The notes under the pieces: generated by a model | Told to the model about the DNA's origin: nothing | Database searches by the model: none | The model's input: the letters and a program-made list of their open reading frames with translations, nothing else | Translations under genes and position numbers: made by a program | NCBI GenBank assembly: GCA_038748775.1 | Contig: JBCDIT010000016.1 | Coordinates: forward strand, 1 to 64,000 | Length of the DNA: 64,000 nt | Source of the DNA: DAIQNV01 sp038748775 | GTDB taxonomy: Bacteria; Planctomycetota; Phycisphaerae; Phycisphaerales; UBA1924 | Direction of reading: 5' to 3' | Shown here: positions 1-7,763 of the stretch, piece by piece | Numbering within the stretch: the stretch's first letter is position 1 | Layout: each line of letters opens with the position of its first letter

Positions 1-342
1 GCCGCGACCGCCGCCGTAGCCGCCGCCGCCTCCGCCACGGCCGCCGCCGTAGCCGCCTCCGCCACGGCCGCCGCCGAAGCCGCCGCCGCCGCCGCGGTTC
101 TCACGCGGACGGGCCTCGTTCACGGTGAGCGGACGCCCACCGAATTCCTGGCCGTTCATGGCCTCGATGGCCTTGCGGCCCGATTCTTCATCAGCGAACT
201 CGACGAACCCAAACCCGCGGGGACGGCCAGTTTCGCGGTCCATGACGATCGAAGCGCTGACGACTTCGCCGTGCTGGCTGAAGACATCCCGCAATTCGGC
301 TTCCGAGGTATCGAACGACATGTTTCCGACGTACAGCTTCAT
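1..342 (-). CDS. Glycine-rich RRM RNA-binding protein (3' end outside window)
   Basis: This is a single RNA-recognition-motif protein of the small glycine-rich bacterial/cyanobacterial Rbp type, expected to bind single-stranded RNA as a chaperone or post-transcriptional regulator. RNP2 (LYVGNM) lies at residues 3-8 and RNP1 (RGFGFVEF) at about residues 42-49. From about residue 83 the protein becomes a Gly/Arg/Tyr tail (GGGRGGGGYGG repeats), which runs off the window edge, so the stop is not seen. The tail explains the low-complexity GCC/CCG-rich DNA at 1-110. The start ATG (342..340) was chosen because the RRM begins directly after it and an unusual hairpin ends 8 nt upstream. nnrD lies upstream on the same strand. 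The family call is secure; the RNA target is unknown. Confidence 0.93.
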   Translation of the reverse strand, partial: MKLYVGNMSFDTSEAELRDVFSQHGEVVSASIVMDRETGRPRGFGFVEFADEESGRKAIEAMNGQEFGGRPLTVNEARPRENRGGGGGFGGGRGGGGYGGGRGGGGGGYGGGRG

Positions 343-350
343 GTAAACAA

Positions 351-406
351 GCTTTCTTGTGCCCTGATATCAATGAACCGGCAGTCTCTCGAGGGCACAA
401 GAAAGC
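351..406 (-). promoter_or_regulatory. 15-bp perfect inverted repeat in the leader of the RRM gene
   Basis: GCTTTCTTGTGCCCT (351-365) and AGGGCACAAGAAAGC (392-406) are perfect reverse complements separated by 26 nt. In the leftward transcript the hairpin ends 8 nt before the RRM start codon, and its 3' arm holds the only purine-rich stretch (AAGAAAG) that could act as a ribosome binding site. The ACAAG of that arm can also pair with the CUUGU just downstream of it, which gives a mutually exclusive small hairpin. The stems are direct observation. Translational control or autoregulation by the RRM protein is inference. Confidence 0.75.
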
Positions 407-535
407 GTCGGACCCTCGCCCACCCCATCGATCGGGGTCCGGACGAGAACCGCAAGTGTACCGCAGAGAACCCCGATGGCCATCGACTTCCGCCCCAAAC
501 TCAAGAATCTGGTCGGTTGACCGAGTCAGATGGGG

Positions 536-1471
536 TCACCTCGCCAGCTCTGCTGGGAGCAGATCGATCAAATCCAGAGCGGTCAGCCCCCTCGAAGCCC
601 CGGACTCCGCCGCCCATTTCTCGCCGGTCGCGGCGTGCGACTCGACGCCGACTCGTGCCGCATCGAACAGGTCCAAGGGGCGTCCGGCCGGCCTCGGAAG
701 CGTGATTGAACCGATCGCAGCCGGCCCGTCCGGGACGAATTGCCCGATGAGCGCCCCGACCAGCCCGGTTAGCACGTCCCCTGTTCCAGCAGTCCCAAGG
801 CACGGGTGACCGCGCGTGCAGGTCCATGTCCGCTGCCCGTCCGAGACGACCGTTCCGGCACCCTTGAGGACGACGACGCACCCGAGCCGGCGTGCGAGCT
901 CTTCGGCCGCGTGCTCGCGGCCGGCGACGGGGTCGGCCCTCACCCCGAGGGCCTCGGCGAGCCGCCGGAACTCACCGGGGTGGGGGGTCATGACCATCGG
1001 GGCCCGCAGGTCGCCGGCGAAGTCGGCGATCCGGGCGAGCGCGTTCAGCGCATCGGCATCGAGGACCACGGGAATCCGGTCCTGGCCAACGGCGCGGAGC
1101 ACCAGCGATTCGACCCCGTCGGCGGCGCCGAGTCCCGGGCCGATCGCGATGACGCTGGCGCCCTCTACAGCTTTATCGAACAGCGCCGCGGCTTCGTGGG
1201 CCACGATCGAACCGTCCGGCTCGATCGGGATGGCCCACCCCGTCGCCGACGGGCAGAGCGTGAGCACGTGATCGACGATGGGGCGAGGGCACATCACCTG
1301 CGCCAGCCCGGCGCCCGATCGAAGGGCTGCGAGCGCCGTGAACGCCGGCGCGCCGAGCATCCTCCGTGTGGGCGTTGCCGCGCCGCCGATGACCAGCACC
1401 GTCCCAAACGTGCCCTTGTGGCCATCAACCGGTCTGGGCGGAAGCTCTGGGAGTGGCGTGGAATCACCCAT
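536..1471 (-). CDS. nnrD: ADP-dependent NAD(P)H-hydrate dehydratase
   Basis: NnrD repairs hydrated NAD(P)H by ADP-dependent dehydration of the S-epimer. The 311-aa protein matches the YjeF C-terminal (carbohydrate-kinase-like) domain along its length. It has the GHKGTFGTVLVIGG nucleotide-fold start near residue 18, VVLDADALN near 140, MTPHPGEFRR near 160, and the signature GTAGTGDVLTGLVGALIGQ near residue 228. In many bacteria this domain is fused to the epimerase; here the epimerase (nnrE) is a separate gene at about 17.5 kb. It lies 8 bp downstream of the transglutaminase-like gene on the same strand, so the two are probably co-transcribed. Confidence 0.95.
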   Translation of the reverse strand: MGDSTPLPELPPRPVDGHKGTFGTVLVIGGAATPTRRMLGAPAFTALAALRSGAGLAQVMCPRPIVDHVLTLCPSATGWAIPIEPDGSIVAHEAAALFDKAVEGASVIAIGPGLGAADGVESLVLRAVGQDRIPVVLDADALNALARIADFAGDLRAPMVMTPHPGEFRRLAEALGVRADPVAGREHAAEELARRLGCVVVLKGAGTVVSDGQRTWTCTRGHPCLGTAGTGDVLTGLVGALIGQFVPDGPAAIGSITLPRPAGRPLDLFDAARVGVESHAATGEKWAAESGASRGLTALDLIDLLPAELAR

Positions 1472-1479
1472 GGCCCGGC

Positions 1480-2982
1480 TCAGCGTGCGCTCTCGACATC
1501 GATCTCGAGCTGGCCCAGGAGCGGCGCGAGATCGGTGAGGCCGCCGACCGGGCCGGCGTCTTCGAGCGCCGTGACGGAGAGCGCGACGTGGGCTGCGGAG
1601 TACCCGCGCGAACCGGGCATCGTCGCGTCAAGGTCGATCCAGCGCTGCACGCCCTGGGCATCCGCGATCAACGCCTGCGTCCACGCGTGGTACCCGAAGA
1701 TGTGCTTCCCGCCGGCGAAACTGTCGGCATAAACCAGCCCGCCGACCACGCGGCTCGGGATGCCCTCGGCCCGGAGCAGCGCCGCCAACAGAACCGCGTG
1801 CTCGGTGCAATCGCCCTCGGCGCTTCGCGCCACTTCGCTCGCCGTCGCGAAGCCAACGGTCAAGTCCTTCGCGGATATGTGCCTATGCACGGCCCTGCGG
1901 AGCCTCTCGGCGAGCCGATCAGGGGCGAGGTTCGGAACATTCCCCGCCGCTCGGCGTGCCAGGGCACGGACAGCCGAGTCGTCGGTGTCGAGGTACACCG
2001 TTGACGCGAGGTAGAGATCGGTCGAATCCCCGGCAAACGCCTCCGCCGCCGCGTTCAGGTCGACCACGACCCGGAACGATCCTTCATCGAGACGCTCCGC
2101 GGTCTGGAACCCAACGCTGGGAAGATCGGAGAGCTCGCCGGCCTTCGCACGAACCACGTAGCTCGCGGTTCGAGTGCGATGCGCGTTCCGGATCGGTCTC
2201 GAGGGTTCGATGAACAGGCTCGTCATGAGCTCGGGCGGGAGCCCGGCGGGGGTGCCGGTTGCGGTGGCACGATCGGAGGCGGTAATCACGACGTCGAACC
2301 CGCCCATCGATGTTTCGAGGCGGATCGGTTCCCCGTTGTCGTCGAGATGCTCGACGGTCACGATACCCGGTTGGAGGTCCACGGTGCTGTTCATCCGAAA
2401 CGCCTCAACGCTTCGGCCGGCGACCTCGAGATCCTCCTTTGCGATTCCGGTACGTTTGGTCGTTCCGACGCGAAGCCCACCCATCGGGTCGACCGACCGG
2501 ACCGTGATCTCGTCTGCCCCTGCCGCGAGGCGGGCAGAGACATACGCGGCCGCCGCCGCCGGCGTGAGCCAGGTTCCCTCCGGCTCGGCGAGCAGCGTCG
2601 TTCGCGGCTGGCCGACGCCGGAGACCGTGTGCTCAACGCCTTCGTCGGTCCAGACATATGTCTGCGTGCTCGGCGCGCCACCCAACTCGGTGACCGCGGC
2701 CATCTCGATCGGCGCCCCGTTGGCCGTCTCGACGAATCGGCTCGAGAGTCTGAACTTCAGTTCCAACGTCCCCCGGCGGACTCGAAGCTCCATCTCAGAG
2801 GTCGAAGTGACACGATCGCCTTCCGCGGTGCGTGCGGTGTGCATCCAGCCCGCCGGCGCATCCAGCATGGTCAGCGTGTACCAACGATCGAACGACTGCG
2901 CGACCGCAACCGACGGGCACGCGAGAAGGACCGCGGTGAACACGACGCTGGCAAGGCTGAGCACAGATCGGGAGTTCGGCAT
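1480..2982 (-). CDS. Exported transglutaminase-like cysteine protein
   Basis: This 500-aa protein has a signal peptide (MPNSRSVLSLASVVFTAVLL, cleavage near AVAQ). A long N-terminal beta-rich region is followed by a C-terminal transglutaminase-core domain. The catalytic triad is visible as Cys392 in GDCTEHAVLL, His432 in FGYHAW and Asp450/452 in WIDLDAT. Bacterial members usually act as periplasmic proteases or peptidases; the substrate here is unknown. The frame stays open upstream into sequence antisense to tatD. I placed the start at 2982 because the signal peptide begins there and 93 bp then separate it from the divergent tatD. nnrD follows after 8 bp. Confidence 0.87.
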   Translation of the reverse strand: MPNSRSVLSLASVVFTAVLLACPSVAVAQSFDRWYTLTMLDAPAGWMHTARTAEGDRVTSTSEMELRVRRGTLELKFRLSSRFVETANGAPIEMAAVTELGGAPSTQTYVWTDEGVEHTVSGVGQPRTTLLAEPEGTWLTPAAAAAYVSARLAAGADEITVRSVDPMGGLRVGTTKRTGIAKEDLEVAGRSVEAFRMNSTVDLQPGIVTVEHLDDNGEPIRLETSMGGFDVVITASDRATATGTPAGLPPELMTSLFIEPSRPIRNAHRTRTASYVVRAKAGELSDLPSVGFQTAERLDEGSFRVVVDLNAAAEAFAGDSTDLYLASTVYLDTDDSAVRALARRAAGNVPNLAPDRLAERLRRAVHRHISAKDLTVGFATASEVARSAEGDCTEHAVLLAALLRAEGIPSRVVGGLVYADSFAGGKHIFGYHAWTQALIADAQGVQRWIDLDATMPGSRGYSAAHVALSVTALEDAGPVGGLTDLAPLLGQLEIDVESAR

Positions 2983-3075
2983 AGCCCGAGTGTACGGAAC
3001 CGCGAACGATCCGAGCCCGTCGTCCCGGGCTGCAGTCCGCCCCCGGAGCCTGCCCCGGGTTTCTACAGTGGTGCC

Positions 3076-3897
3076 GTGATCGATACCCATTGCCACCTGA
3101 CCTTTCGCGATTTTTCCGCCGACGTCCAAGGCGTCTTGGGCCGTGCTCGCGCGGCGGGCGTGGTCGGTGCGATCTCGATCTCGACGACGACATCGGATTG
3201 TCTGGACGCGATGGCGGTCGCCGACGAGTTCGACAACGTCTGGTGCACGTCCGGCATCCACCCCCTGCACGCGCACGAGGGCCCGCACGAATGGGACAAC
3301 CTCCGGCGCGTCGGCGAGCATCCCAAGTGTGTCGCCTGGGGAGAACTCGGGCTCGACAACCACTACGACACCCCCGACAAGGCCACCCAAAGAGCGGTCC
3401 TTGCCGACCAACTCGCGCACATCGAAAGCTGGGCGGCCGATGGGCTGGCCAAGCCGGTGGTCGTCCATTGTCGCAAGGCGGTCGACGATCTGCTCCCGAT
3501 CCTTCGGCAGAGCTCGCTCGATCACGAGCGGTACGTCTTTCATTGCTTCACCGAATCGCCCGATGACGCGCGCAGGGTGCTCGACTTCGGGGCGCACGTA
3601 TCCTTCACCGGGGTGGTCACGTATAAGAACGCCCGCGAGGTGGCGGAGGCTTCGATGCTCGTGCCCGACGACCGGATCATGGTCGAGACCGATGCCCCGT
3701 TCTTGAGCCCCGAGCCGGTCCGCGGTAAACGACCCTGCGAGCCGGCGTTCGCCGCGCACACGGCGCGATTCCTCGCGTCCCTCCGCGGCGTCGACGCGGC
3801 TGACTTCGAGACGCAGATCGACGCGAACACGGCACGGTTCTTCGGGATCGAGATACCCGAGGGCGCCGGGTTCGCCGCCGTTGGAGCCGGGGCGTGA
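3076..3897 (+). CDS. tatD: TatD-family metal-dependent hydrolase/DNase
   Basis: This 273-aa amidohydrolase-fold protein belongs to the TatD/YcfH family, which are metal-dependent 3'-5' exonuclease/DNase enzymes. The metal ligands appear in order: HxH in DTHCHL near the start, Glu in WGELGLDNHYD near residue 93, His in VVVHCRKA near 131, His in FHCFTES near 155, and Asp in VETDAPFLSP near 206. The start is the GTG at 3076, because IDTHCHL must be N-terminal; upstream frame extension is antisense to the neighbouring gene. Its stop overlaps the lgt start by 4 bp (GTGA), indicating translational coupling. Confidence 0.94.
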   Translation: MIDTHCHLTFRDFSADVQGVLGRARAAGVVGAISISTTTSDCLDAMAVADEFDNVWCTSGIHPLHAHEGPHEWDNLRRVGEHPKCVAWGELGLDNHYDTPDKATQRAVLADQLAHIESWAADGLAKPVVVHCRKAVDDLLPILRQSSLDHERYVFHCFTESPDDARRVLDFGAHVSFTGVVTYKNAREVAEASMLVPDDRIMVETDAPFLSPEPVRGKRPCEPAFAAHTARFLASLRGVDAADFETQIDANTARFFGIEIPEGAGFAAVGAGA

Positions 3898-5102
3898 TCG
3901 AGCTTGCCGACGCTGCGCTTGTGCTCGCCCAGACCGACGCCGACCTGGGCGGATTTATGCCCAGGATCGGTCCGTTTGTTATCAAGTTCACCGAGAGCTT
4001 CGGCATCCGCTGGTACGGCCTGAGCTACGTCACCGGGTTCGTTCTCGCATGGCTCGTGCTCAAGCTCTTGGCGAAGCGTGGACTGGTGCGGATCCCTGCT
4101 GACCGCGTGGGAGAGGCGATCGTCATCATCGTCATGGGGGTGCTGATCGGCGGGCGACTCGGATACTGCCTGTTCTATCGGCCCAGTTTGCTTTGGTCCT
4201 TCGATGGCGCGGTTCCGTTCTGGGGCCTGCTCAAGATCCACGAGGGCGGCATGGCGAGTCACGGCGGCATGATCGGCGTCGCCGTCGCGTCGTGGTGGGT
4301 ATCGAGAGGCTTCAAACCCGAGGACGCCACCGGGAACGTGAATGCGGAGGATCGCATCGGGCGTTGCCCGACGCTCCACGTGACCGACGCGCTCGCGCTC
4401 GTCGCCCCGATAGGTCTGTTCCTGGGTCGTCTGGCCAACTTCATCAACGGGGAACTCCTGGGCAAGATCGTCGCCGCCCCCGGGGAGCGCGCGCCCGGGT
4501 GGGCGGTCAGGTTCCCGCAAGAACACCTCGATGCGTCGCACGCCCCGCAACTCACGGCCGTGCAAGAGCAGGAGCTATTGAACCTGCTCGAGGAAACGGT
4601 GCCGACAGCTCCGACGTTCGAGATGGCTTACGGCAGATTGCTCGAACGCGTCTGGAGCGGGGATCAGGACGTCATCGCGAGGCTCGAGCCCCTGCTGAGC
4701 GCCAGGCATCCGAGCCAGCTCTACCAAGCGGTCGCCGAGGGTTTGATGGTGGGCGCCGTTGCGTGGGCGGTGTTCCGCTCGCCCAGGCGGCCCGGGGTGA
4801 TTACCGCCTCGTTCCTCATGGTCTACGGGGCCCTTCGTATCGTGACCGAGTTCTTCAGGCTTCCCGACGGGCACTTCGACGGTGGGGGCACCTTCGACAT
4901 CACGTCGCCCAGGCCCCTCGGGCTGAGCCGTGGTCAGTGGCTCAGCGCCCTCATGGTCGTCATCGGTGTTGCCTTGCTCGTGTGGGTGACGAGGAGGGGC
5001 GGCGAGAAATTAGGCGGCTGGGGCAAGCGAGCGCCGCTCGTCGTCGCCCGAGGCGTCACTGAGGCGAGAGACAGCGAATCGACCTATATCGACGCCGACT
5101 AG
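3894..5102 (+). CDS. lgt: Prolipoprotein diacylglyceryl transferase
   Basis: Lgt moves diacylglycerol from phosphatidylglycerol to the lipobox cysteine of prolipoproteins in the inner membrane. Diagnostic segments are SFGIRWYGLSYVTGF, IGGRLGYCLFY, the HGGMIG motif near residue 123, and GRLANFINGELLG near residue 178 (family signature G-R-x-x-N-F-x-N). About seven hydrophobic helices are visible. At 402 aa it is much longer than the usual 260-300. The extra length lies in a polar segment after RGFKPED, a larger insert between the signature and the HPSQLYQ motif (about residues 200-275), and a short C-terminal tail. The start is a GTG overlapping the tatD stop. Confidence 0.95.
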   Translation: MIELADAALVLAQTDADLGGFMPRIGPFVIKFTESFGIRWYGLSYVTGFVLAWLVLKLLAKRGLVRIPADRVGEAIVIIVMGVLIGGRLGYCLFYRPSLLWSFDGAVPFWGLLKIHEGGMASHGGMIGVAVASWWVSRGFKPEDATGNVNAEDRIGRCPTLHVTDALALVAPIGLFLGRLANFINGELLGKIVAAPGERAPGWAVRFPQEHLDASHAPQLTAVQEQELLNLLEETVPTAPTFEMAYGRLLERVWSGDQDVIARLEPLLSARHPSQLYQAVAEGLMVGAVAWAVFRSPRRPGVITASFLMVYGALRIVTEFFRLPDGHFDGGGTFDITSPRPLGLSRGQWLSALMVVIGVALLVWVTRRGGEKLGGWGKRAPLVVARGVTEARDSESTYIDAD

Positions 5103-5231
5103 GACACCTACGAGAAGGCCCCGCCACCGCCCTCGACCCGCGTGGTTGTTACGGAGAAAGAACGACGCTCGCGGGGAGAGTCGTGAGCGAGTCGATGTCA
5201 CCGCTGTCCATGGCATGGCTTAAGCAGATGA

Positions 5232-6602
5232 TCAGCGATTAAGGACGTTACGGACGAGTTCGCATGCGTACATTGCTGATCCCCACGAGAGAGTTACTCC
5301 GCCACCACCATGACCATAACAGTGTACGACGTTAAAATTTTGATTGTTGTATGATTGTGTTTCAGACTCGACCCGGACGCCGCTAAGTCCGTTTCCTCGG
5401 TCGTCTCGGTAGCCCGCGCCGGTCTTTGCTACGTCAGCATCGTGCCTTCGAACGGGTCGGTAGCCGCGCAATCGAGCGATGGGCGTCGCGCTGGCGAATG
5501 CTGCGATGAGCGTCGAGACCCGATCGAGTACCAGGTCGGTAACGATCTTGTCGACGTTTTCATCTCTCTCCCAATAACGATCATATGCGCTCTTTCGCCA
5601 TCCGCTATATGAACTAGGATCGACGAGTGTGCCGCCGAGAACATATTCGTCTGTCGTCGCGACGCGAGGAACAACGTAGAGCGGCGTGCCAAAGAACTGC
5701 CTGGTTCCTTTGCCGCTTTTTGTACCGTGCATAAAAACCAATGGCAGCTGGATACCGGGTTCGTTCAGGCGAACATGTATAACGTCTCCCGGGATCGGCC
5801 GGAGAAGTGTTGTTTCACGCTGGTTACTTGAGTAGACGGCGCCGTCAGCCCCGGCGCAGTTGCACCATAGCGACACTCGATTAATCTCTGGGACAGCGTC
5901 GCGCAACTCCCTATCAAGCATGCCGATGGCGCATCGCTTTCTTGCAAGTCCAGAATGCTCACCAAGGAAGATGACACCAGAGTTCTCGCAGCGGCCTCGT
6001 AGATATTCCAAATACTTGTCCATCTGAATAACGGGGATGCGAAAGCTGACTGCCCGTGCGAGATGGAAGTCCTGGAGATGTTTCCCCTTATTTTTCCGTT
6101 CTGCGTACCTGGAAGCGATGGCCTTTGGGCTTTGATTGACATCGAATGTAGGAAGCCGAAACGCTTGTCCTGCGTTGTTTCGGGAAATCGGGCTGCCGTG
6201 CTCTTTCCAGTTGTACTGCCCAAGTTCCGTGTAGTTGATTCCTGGAAGGTCCCGCCACCAGAGATCACCGCTTCCGGGATCCTCGCTTGGTTGCGCTGTC
6301 GCAGTCTCAAGATCGGAGAAGTCGGCAAAGTACTCGAAGCCCTTGCGTGATTGGACTCCGGTACTCGGGTCGGCTTCGAGTTGTCTGAAATGATCGAGCG
6401 AGTCCGTGGCCCACTTGCTGCTGTAGAAGCCGTTCACGGCATAGGGGTACCAGAAGGCTGCCGCGACCGATGACGTCGAGTTTTGCGGTTTGGATGCCGA
6501 GAGGACAAAAACTTTGCGGTCAATTGACTCGTCTTCCGCGAGTTGGGCGGCTAGCGATAGTCCGATGACTCCGGAGCCGAGGACGACTATCTGTTCGGTC
6601 AT
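5232..6602 (-). CDS. FAD-dependent D-amino-acid oxidase-like oxidoreductase
   Basis: This protein of about 456 aa has the Rossmann FAD motif VLGSGVIGLSLA at residues 6-17. The DAO signature is at the C-terminus (VVHCYGHGGGGVTLSWGSA), and the family's arginine context (ARLRGYRPVRR) lies about 70 residues earlier. It is expected to oxidise a D-amino acid or related amine to the imino acid with reduction of FAD. The start at 6602 puts the FAD motif in the usual position; a longer form from 6620 adds six residues. The gene is visibly richer in A/T than its neighbours and stands alone, with a divergent unknown gene upstream. It may be acquired. Substrate unknown. Confidence 0.85.
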   Translation of the reverse strand: MTEQIVVLGSGVIGLSLAAQLAEDESIDRKVFVLSASKPQNSTSSVAAAFWYPYAVNGFYSSKWATDSLDHFRQLEADPSTGVQSRKGFEYFADFSDLETATAQPSEDPGSGDLWWRDLPGINYTELGQYNWKEHGSPISRNNAGQAFRLPTFDVNQSPKAIASRYAERKNKGKHLQDFHLARAVSFRIPVIQMDKYLEYLRGRCENSGVIFLGEHSGLARKRCAIGMLDRELRDAVPEINRVSLWCNCAGADGAVYSSNQRETTLLRPIPGDVIHVRLNEPGIQLPLVFMHGTKSGKGTRQFFGTPLYVVPRVATTDEYVLGGTLVDPSSYSGWRKSAYDRYWERDENVDKIVTDLVLDRVSTLIAAFASATPIARLRGYRPVRRHDADVAKTGAGYRDDRGNGLSGVRVESETQSYNNQNFNVVHCYGHGGGGVTLSWGSAMYACELVRNVLNR

Positions 6603-6732
6603 GGCGCCGAATATACACAAGGGTGCTGGTATTGTTTTTCTTGCTCGGAAGACACATCGGCGCTACGCTGTCCGCTAACTCGATTCTGTCGTCTGCTTGC
6701 TCTGTGTGACACACAATTACGAGGCGAACCCC

Positions 6733-7107
6733 ATGCCAACCGCACACATCTGTGCTTCCGAGGTTGTGGATTTAGAACTGAAAAGCGACAATTTTATTGC
6801 GGATGTCAGTGCCGCTCCGCCGATCTCAACGCCTGATGCGGAGGAACTCGATCTAGGAGTTGGCTTGACGTACCGAGTTTTCTACGAACAAGAAGGCGAC
6901 TGCGTGTACGCCGCGGTGACTTGTGCCGAAACCGAGGCGGCAATTCGTGCGTTGGTCCCCGTTGGTTACACCGAGCTTGGGCAGTTGTTCCGCGGCGCTT
7001 CGATCGAGTCTGTAGAGGATGAGCTCATCGCTGCTCTTCGAGATCAAATGCAGTTGGATGACGATTTTGATATCAGGATTCAGAATCTTGCGAATCGTGG
7101 TCTCTAG
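6733..7107 (+). CDS. Unknown 124-aa acidic protein
   Basis: I do not recognise this family. The protein is acidic and soluble, with no signal peptide or transmembrane segment. A central segment (GLTYRVFYEQEGDCVYAAV) looks like a beta-strand pair, and the C-terminus is predicted helical (EDELIAALRDQMQ). ATG 6733 was chosen because GAGGCG lies about 8 nt upstream; an upstream ATG at 6697 would add 12 residues. It is divergent from the DAO-like gene. Its last 35 bp overlap the 3' end of the convergent membrane-protein gene, so the three may belong to one transferred segment. The moderate GC content supports that weakly. Confidence 0.6.
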   Translation: MPTAHICASEVVDLELKSDNFIADVSAAPPISTPDAEELDLGVGLTYRVFYEQEGDCVYAAVTCAETEAAIRALVPVGYTELGQLFRGASIESVEDELIAALRDQMQLDDDFDIRIQNLANRGL

Positions 7108-7705
7108 CTTCTAGCTGCAGCGGGTTGGGATTACTTTCTGTCGAAGTGGTCGTGACTGAAGTTGCGGTAATTCCCAGGCCGACGAAAATCCACATGATCA
7201 TTCCCCATCTGGGGGCACCAACGAGCAGGTTGCGGGTGGGGCCTTGGCGATTGCAAAGAACCACGGGTAACTGATGATCGGTGCGTAAGCAGTCCTCGAT
7301 GGACTCCAGGTGCTTGCGATGATTGGATAGGCAGCCGATTCCTGAATTGAGTGTTCGTTCGAATCCGAAGCTGATCATCAGTCCAGACGCGGACAAAATC
7401 GTCGCGAAGATGGCCACTCGCCATTCATTGCCGCTCCGTAAGGAGAGTGCTAGTGCGGCGAGCAATCCGGCTGTTAGATAGATATAAGAAAAAAACTTCG
7501 CCCAGTTGTGTTGATCTTCGTGGATGACGAGCTTTGTGACAAGGTCCGCTGAAGTGTAGAGCACATCGATTTGTTCCTTTTTATCTTGTAGAGATGGGTT
7601 GATTAATCGTCCAGGCGGATCAGTGAAGGTGGGGAAGCGGAGATGATCGGGCTTGCCAACGAGCCAAGATTTTAGTTTTGCGAAACGTCGGGTGAGCAGA
7701 TTCAT
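7073..7705 (-). CDS. Small multi-pass membrane protein of unknown family
   Basis: The protein is about 210 aa. A soluble N-terminus of about 65 residues is followed by two closely spaced hydrophobic helices (WAKFFSYIYLTAGLLAALAL and the segment starting IFATILSASGLMISFGFER). A polar, probably helical stretch follows (HRKHLESIEDCL), then a third helix near GMIMWIFVGLGITATSV. The layout resembles SLATT or RipA-type small membrane proteins, some of which work as effectors or oligomeric pores, but I see no family-specific motif. The ATG at 7705 is used; a TTG at 7720 is also possible but sits only 3 nt from GGAAG. The gene is AT-richer than its surroundings. Confidence 0.6.
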   Translation of the reverse strand: MNLLTRRFAKLKSWLVGKPDHLRFPTFTDPPGRLINPSLQDKKEQIDVLYTSADLVTKLVIHEDQHNWAKFFSYIYLTAGLLAALALSLRSGNEWRVAIFATILSASGLMISFGFERTLNSGIGCLSNHRKHLESIEDCLRTDHQLPVVLCNRQGPTRNLLVGAPRWGMIMWIFVGLGITATSVTTTSTESNPNPLQLEARDHDSQDSES

Positions 7706-7763
7706 TTCTGCATTATACAATCACTTCCGGCAGATGCCTTCCGGCAATCAGATCCGGTTGGCA

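Noticed and set aside
1..110. Tandem-looking GCC/CCG repeats at the window start.
   Set aside because: These are simply codons for the glycine-rich tail of the RRM protein, not a non-coding repeat or CRISPR.
422..485. Short palindromes (ACCCC/GGGGT around ATCGATC; CGATGGCCATCG) upstream of the RRM gene.
   Set aside because: Arms are only 5-6 bp and high GC makes such palindromes common; unlike the 15-bp hairpin they are not near the start codon.
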